From contig CANCDR010000004.1 of the NCBI GenBank assembly GCA_947374865.1, forward strand, positions 62,001 through 126,000: 64,000 bases of DNA. Reading direction: 5' to 3'. Every line of letters begins with the position of its first letter. Within the stretch, counting starts at the first letter, position 1. Made by a program: the position numbers and the translations under genes. The stretch is from Oxalobacteraceae bacterium (GTDB lineage: Bacteria; Pseudomonadota; Gammaproteobacteria; Burkholderiales; Burkholderiaceae_D). A model generated the notes under the pieces. That model worked only from the letters and a program-made list of their open reading frames with translations, did no database searches and was not told the origin of the DNA. Positions 60,573-64,000 of the stretch are shown one piece after another.

Positions 60573-61028
60573 TTATGGATGTAAATACGCATAGCCCTCA
60601 CGCGCCTGGAGACGCGCTACTTCCGCCACGCCGGAGGGAACAATTTTTGCATCCATTGAAACTTTGTTGGCCGGGATATTGCGCGCCGTGAGCGTGTTAT
60701 TACAGACCTTGAATTCCACCCCGCGTCCTGCCAAAGCGGCAACTGGCGCATCGTAGCTCTGGCCATTACGGTCCTGCGCGCCGTCGAGTAAAAATTTGAT
60801 GCCATCACCATGCGTGACGACGATAATTTTTGCGCTCGGATCGGCCTGCAAATGATTACGAATATTGGCCAAGGCGCGCGAGGACTGGTCATTGCCTTCG
60901 GAGAGGTGATACACCACCTTGACGACCGGGTCCTTGGCCAGATCAGCGGCCTGCACACCAGTACATGTCACGGCCAAGCCAAACAGCATGGCTAGCTGCA
61001 AAAATAAACCTCGTATGGGCTTATCCAT
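60573..61028 (-). CDS. DsrE-family periplasmic sulfur-handling protein
   Basis: A 151-residue exported protein (signal peptide ending GVQAAD) with the DsrE/DsrF-like fold: VKVVYHLSEGN start, IIVVTHGDGIKFLL, and one Cys in VEFKVCNNTLTARNI that may carry sulfur. DsrE-like proteins pass sulfane sulfur between partners in sulfur oxidation. It lies between soxZ (5 bp away) and soxA (53 bp) on the same strand, so it is translated together with the Sox proteins, and a role in sulfur transfer in the periplasm is likely but not shown. Confidence 0.8.
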   Translation of the reverse strand: MDKPIRGLFLQLAMLFGLAVTCTGVQAADLAKDPVVKVVYHLSEGNDQSSRALANIRNHLQADPSAKIIVVTHGDGIKFLLDGAQDRNGQSYDAPVAALAGRGVEFKVCNNTLTARNIPANKVSMDAKIVPSGVAEVARLQAREGYAYLHP

Positions 61029-61033
61029 GATGC

Positions 61034-61345
61034 TTATGACACCGTCGCTTCGTCGCTGCGCTTGTCACCGGTATTGTCGACCCAGGTCACGTTGACTTTG
61101 TCTCCCTTGACTGCGCCCTTAAATTTAAACGACAGGAAGGGATCTTTCGAGATCGACGGGCCAAACTGGGCCTGCATTACTTCGCGCACTTTGTGCCGCA
61201 CCGTGACACTTTGGATAAAATGCGCCGGCACCGTCTTGCCCGCGGCATCTTTGCGCAGACCAGTTTCCATATCGTGCTTCATGAGGATTTTCACTTCTGT
61301 TACGCCTGCATTTTCAATCGCGCGAACGCGCATGGGATCAGCCAT
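61034..61345 (-). CDS. soxZ: Sulfur compound chelating protein SoxZ
   Basis: A 103-residue beta-sandwich protein without a signal peptide; it forms a heterodimer with SoxY and is exported with it. Typical segments are RVRAIENAGVTEVKILMKHDMETG at the start, PAHFIQSV in the middle and KVNVTWVDNTGD near the end. Length is normal for SoxZ. It follows soxY by 55 bp and the DsrE-like gene follows after 5 bp. Confidence 0.95.
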   Translation of the reverse strand: MADPMRVRAIENAGVTEVKILMKHDMETGLRKDAAGKTVPAHFIQSVTVRHKVREVMQAQFGPSISKDPFLSFKFKGAVKGDKVNVTWVDNTGDKRSDEATVS

Positions 61346-61400
61346 GATCTTGCCTCTTATTTGTAGAGATATTCGTTAGGATAAAAATAGTACCGCGTCA

Positions 61401-61868
61401 TTAACCGCCGCAGCCACCAAGGGTCACCTTGATTTCCTTGGTCGCGATGAGCCATTTTCCATCTGCCTTGACCAGCGCATGCACGTTCGAGGTCTGGCCC
61501 ATTTTGACGCGCGTGGCGACCGTCGCTTCGGTTCCGGCGGGAAGCATGAAATTGGCCGACAGGGTATTTGGATTTTTTTCTACCAGGATGGCGATTTGCT
61601 GTACGTTGCCCAGCGACGTTGTTACCCCGACTGGCACCACGGCGCCGTTTTCAGCAATGTCCGGCGCGACGAGCGTAATCTCTTTAGACAGTGCGGGCAT
61701 ACTGCCGCCCATAGCCTTGACGACCTCGGCGAGCGACTTGGCGTCGAAGGCACCTTTGTTCCAGTCTTGCGCCTGAGCGAATACATCGGACGGCTTGAAC
61801 AGACCGGCGGCCAGCGCCAGACTGACTACGGTGGAGATGCGCAGGGCATCACGGCGTTGCTGATTCAT
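61401..61868 (-). CDS. soxY: Sulfur carrier protein SoxY
   Basis: A 155-residue protein that carries the sulfur intermediates on its C-terminal cysteine; the end reads VTLGGCGG, the exact flexible SoxY arm. The N-terminus has a twin-arginine-like signal (QQRRDALRIS, then a hydrophobic stretch ending VFAQ), consistent with Tat export of the folded SoxYZ pair. It begins 127 bp after soxD; this gap could hold an internal promoter but none is clear. Confidence 0.96.
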   Translation of the reverse strand: MNQQRRDALRISTVVSLALAAGLFKPSDVFAQAQDWNKGAFDAKSLAEVVKAMGGSMPALSKEITLVAPDIAENGAVVPVGVTTSLGNVQQIAILVEKNPNTLSANFMLPAGTEATVATRVKMGQTSNVHALVKADGKWLIATKEIKVTLGGCGG

Positions 61869-61995
61869 CTTGCTGCTCCTTATTCATGCAAAAACGATAA
61901 CCCGCGTTTGATAATCTAAACAATCATACACAATTACCGACCCAAGCTGCTTGCTTCTTCTCTGGCACACATTCTCTCGCTACTTGAGGATGTGT

Positions 61996-63108
61996 TTATT
62001 TATTCTCTAATTTGTCGGCGCCGGTCAAAATCCAGCGGGCGATCATCGTCAGTTCAGCTGCCGATAAATGCGCCTGTGCCGGCATGGGGATCGTTCCCCA
62101 ATTACCTGCACCACCATTTTTTATGCTGGCTTGTAAAAGGCTAATCGACCTCGCCTGCGCATCAGACGACGTATCAGACCTGACCAAATATTTGCTACGC
62201 ACGGCAGTCCAGGAGGGGCCGACCAGCGCCCTATTTTCAGCATGACAGGCAACACAGCCATGCTTCTTGATCAACTCGGCAGGCTTGGCAGACGCTTCGG
62301 TAGTGCGCATCACCGATACTGAGGCCATGCTCGCTGTGGACATCGCCAGCGGCGCTGGCAGCAACGTATTCGCCCCACGCACCGGACCGACCAGGCGATT
62401 CTGCTCAGCGTTATTGCCATGCGCATTACGCGCATAGTCGGGTAAAAAAGAGAGGATTTTTTCTGCCTTGCCGCACGCGCTCATGCATGCCGTGTTCTGC
62501 ACATCAGGCTTACCCTTGACAGTACGCATACCGTGCGCAGTCGTCATGCCATACCGGTTTGGCAGTCGCTGCTGTACTTGGACGATGTTACGTTCTGACA
62601 GTTGGAAGTCATCCGGCAGTACTTCGGCCATATTCAAAATATAGGCCGTCACGGCATAGACCTCATCAGTCGTGAGCGACTTGGGGGCATTCCATGGCAT
62701 GGCACGATTGATATAGTCCCACAGTGTCGACAGTGTGGAGAGCTTCATCATGGTAGTGCGTTGAGGCTGCGCGTCATTGGCCAGCGTGGCGACATGACCG
62801 GATTGGATATCCGCGGCAGTCGTGCCGCCGATCATGGGGGTAAATACCTCGTTCGATTCACCGAAGGTGCCATGGCAGCTGGCGCACCGGCTGTCCCAAA
62901 CCACCATACCCTGTGCGACGGTGCCTGCGCCTTTGGGCAAGCCTTTAAAATCAGGACGCACATCGATATCCCAGGCAGCGACTTCTCGGGCGGTCGCCGG
63001 ACGACCAATGCCGGGATACGTTTCACCTGCCAGCGCCGGGAAGGCCAGGGCGAAAACAGCTATCGTCGTCAGCAGATTTCCGACGTATCGATCATTCAAG
63101 GTGAACAT
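61996..63108 (-). CDS. soxD: Diheme cytochrome c SoxD
   Basis: A 370-residue protein with signal peptide (FALAFPALAG) and two c-type heme motifs: CASCH (residues 75-79) and CVACH near residue 290, with Met ligands in the second cytochrome domain (TIPMPAQ). SoxD pairs with the molybdoprotein SoxC as sulfane dehydrogenase, moving six electrons from SoxY-bound sulfane sulfur to cytochrome c. ATG 63108 is chosen; it overlaps the soxC stop by 17 bp, which supports coupled translation. Confidence 0.92.
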   Translation of the reverse strand: MFTLNDRYVGNLLTTIAVFALAFPALAGETYPGIGRPATAREVAAWDIDVRPDFKGLPKGAGTVAQGMVVWDSRCASCHGTFGESNEVFTPMIGGTTAADIQSGHVATLANDAQPQRTTMMKLSTLSTLWDYINRAMPWNAPKSLTTDEVYAVTAYILNMAEVLPDDFQLSERNIVQVQQRLPNRYGMTTAHGMRTVKGKPDVQNTACMSACGKAEKILSFLPDYARNAHGNNAEQNRLVGPVRGANTLLPAPLAMSTASMASVSVMRTTEASAKPAELIKKHGCVACHAENRALVGPSWTAVRSKYLVRSDTSSDAQARSISLLQASIKNGGAGNWGTIPMPAQAHLSAAELTMIARWILTGADKLENK

Positions 63109-64000
63109 TACGCAGCTCTCCGTTAATGCCGACCTGCCACGACTGAATGGCATTATTATGATAAATCGATTTCGCTCCCCGCACCGCCCGCAGCTGGTTC
63201 AGGCGCGGCTGAACGGCACCGCTGTCATCGATAGCGCGTGACTGCAAGATGGCCGGCTTGCCATCCCAGGTCCAGGGAAAATTAAAGCGCGTCAGGCATT
63301 TTGACAGCACCGGCGATTCCAGTCGCGCAGTGCGCCAGTTTCGCCCGCCATCGACCGACACATCAACGCGGCGGATCTTGCCACGTCCCGACCATGCCAG
63401 GCCGCTGATGTTAAAGAAACCTTGTCCAACCAGCGTTTGTCCGCCGGACGGTGTCGTGATCACGGATTTACATTCCTGGATCGAAGTGTACTGTCGCTGC
63501 TGACCATCCGGCATCAAATCGACGTAATGCAGGGTTTCATCCTTGGTCGCGTAAGGCTGGTCGCCCACTTCAATACGGCGCAGCCACTTCACCCACGATA
63601 CACCCTGCACACCCGGCACTACCAGGCGCAACGGATAGCCGTTTTCGGGACGTAGCATTTCGCCATTCATCCCGTAGGCGACCAGTACATCGTCAAGCGC
63701 AATGTCGATCGGGATGGTGCGCGTCATGCCGGAGCCATCGGCACCTTCGGCGAGAATAAATTTGCCGTTCTTTTTATCGTAGCCACAGTGTTCCAGCAAC
63801 AGCGACAAAGGCACGCCGGTGAACTCACAACAAGACATCATGCCATGCGTGTACTGCACGGTAGGTACGGCGACGTTGCCCCATTCCATACCGGTATTGG
63901 CACCGCATTCAATAAAATGCATGCGCGATACTGAAGGCAGTCGCATCAGATCATCCATGCTGAATACCCGCGCTTGCTTGACCAGCCCGTTAATCATCAG
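63092..64000 (-). CDS. soxC: Sulfane dehydrogenase molybdoprotein SoxC (partial)
   Basis: The N-terminus lies beyond the window; the frame is open to base 64000. About 302 C-terminal residues are seen. FIECGANTG contains the Cys that binds the molybdenum of the pterin cofactor, and the sulfite-oxidase fold segments YGMNGEMLRPENGYPLRLVVPG and GVSWVKWL are present. The dimerisation domain follows (RRVDVSVDGGRNW). SoxC lets the Sox system oxidise thiosulfate completely without sulfur globules. It is the first visible gene of the operon soxC-D-Y-Z-dsrE-A-X-B. Confidence 0.95.
   Translation of the reverse strand: MMINGLVKQARVFSMDDLMRLPSVSRMHFIECGANTGMEWGNVAVPTVQYTHGMMSCCEFTGVPLSLLLEHCGYDKKNGKFILAEGADGSGMTRTIPIDIALDDVLVAYGMNGEMLRPENGYPLRLVVPGVQGVSWVKWLRRIEVGDQPYATKDETLHYVDLMPDGQQRQYTSIQECKSVITTPSGGQTLVGQGFFNISGLAWSGRGKIRRVDVSVDGGRNWRTARLESPVLSKCLTRFNFPWTWDGKPAILQSRAIDDSGAVQPRLNQLRAVRGAKSIYHNNAIQSWQVGINGELRNVHLE

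Noticed and set aside
1-64000. CRISPR arrays, IS elements, integrase genes, tRNA or rRNA genes.
   Set aside because: No regularly spaced direct repeats, no transposase or integrase motifs and no tRNA cloverleaf or rRNA segments were seen on reading both strands.

Overview
The window looks like a piece of a betaproteobacterial chromosome, most likely Burkholderiales and perhaps Oxalobacteraceae. The evidence is the order dacA-type carboxypeptidase / D-amino-acid transaminase / ybeD / lipB / lipA, the smpB and pgeF neighbours, and a complete periplasmic Sox thiosulfate-oxidation cluster. The family is an inference from gene order and protein resemblance; no search was run. No rRNA, tRNA, CRISPR array or insertion sequence was seen.

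Region 1 (1-5.7 kb, + strand) is core metabolism: the end of a penicillin-binding-protein-5-type gene, dat, ybeD, lipB, lipA, smpB, a lipase-like lipoprotein and pgeF. Region 2 (5.7-13.9 kb) is envelope and metal uptake: a secreted YD-repeat protein, a BtuB-type vitamin B12 receptor preceded by a clear cobalamin riboswitch, and a small zinc/manganese uptake operon (small membrane protein, outer-membrane barrel, ZnuA-like binding protein, ZnuB-like permease) with no ATPase gene beside it.

Region 3 (13.9-54.5 kb) is the centre of interest: about 40 kb of CoA-linked catabolic genes. It encodes three thiolase-family proteins, four acyl-CoA dehydrogenases, six short-chain dehydrogenases, three crotonase-fold proteins, a 3-hydroxyacyl-CoA dehydrogenase, an acyl-CoA ligase, two kinase-like APH proteins, two carboxymuconolactone-decarboxylase-like proteins, an EthD protein, a DUF35 + thiolase-like (Ltp2/ChsH2-style) pair, an enoate reductase, a ketosteroid-dehydrogenase-like flavoprotein, two MFS transporters, a TonB-dependent receptor, an AraC and a TetR regulator, and a fused B12-dependent acyl-CoA mutase (IcmF type). 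Seven near-identical palindromes built on CCGACCGGTCGG lie between the -35 and -10 boxes of seven promoters facing these operons. With one TetR gene in the middle, this reads as a single local regulon. The enzyme set resembles the breakdown of a cyclic isoprenoid or steroid-like carboxylic acid with a branched side chain. No oxygenase gene is present, and the substrate cannot be fixed from sequence.

Region 4 (54.6-57.2 kb) is a junction. It holds a decayed FitA/FitB (VapBC-type) toxin-antitoxin pair, a secreted protein whose signal peptide seems split by a frameshift, an outer-membrane barrel, a small Cys-rich ORF and a TlpA-like thioredoxin. Region 5 (57.2-64 kb, - strand) is a Sox cluster read in the order soxC-D-Y-Z-dsrE-like-A-X-B, cut at the window end inside soxC.

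The B12 theme links regions 2 and 3: the riboswitch-controlled BtuB would supply cobalamin to the IcmF-type mutase. The Sox system could supply electrons while the catabolic island supplies carbon; that link is inference only.
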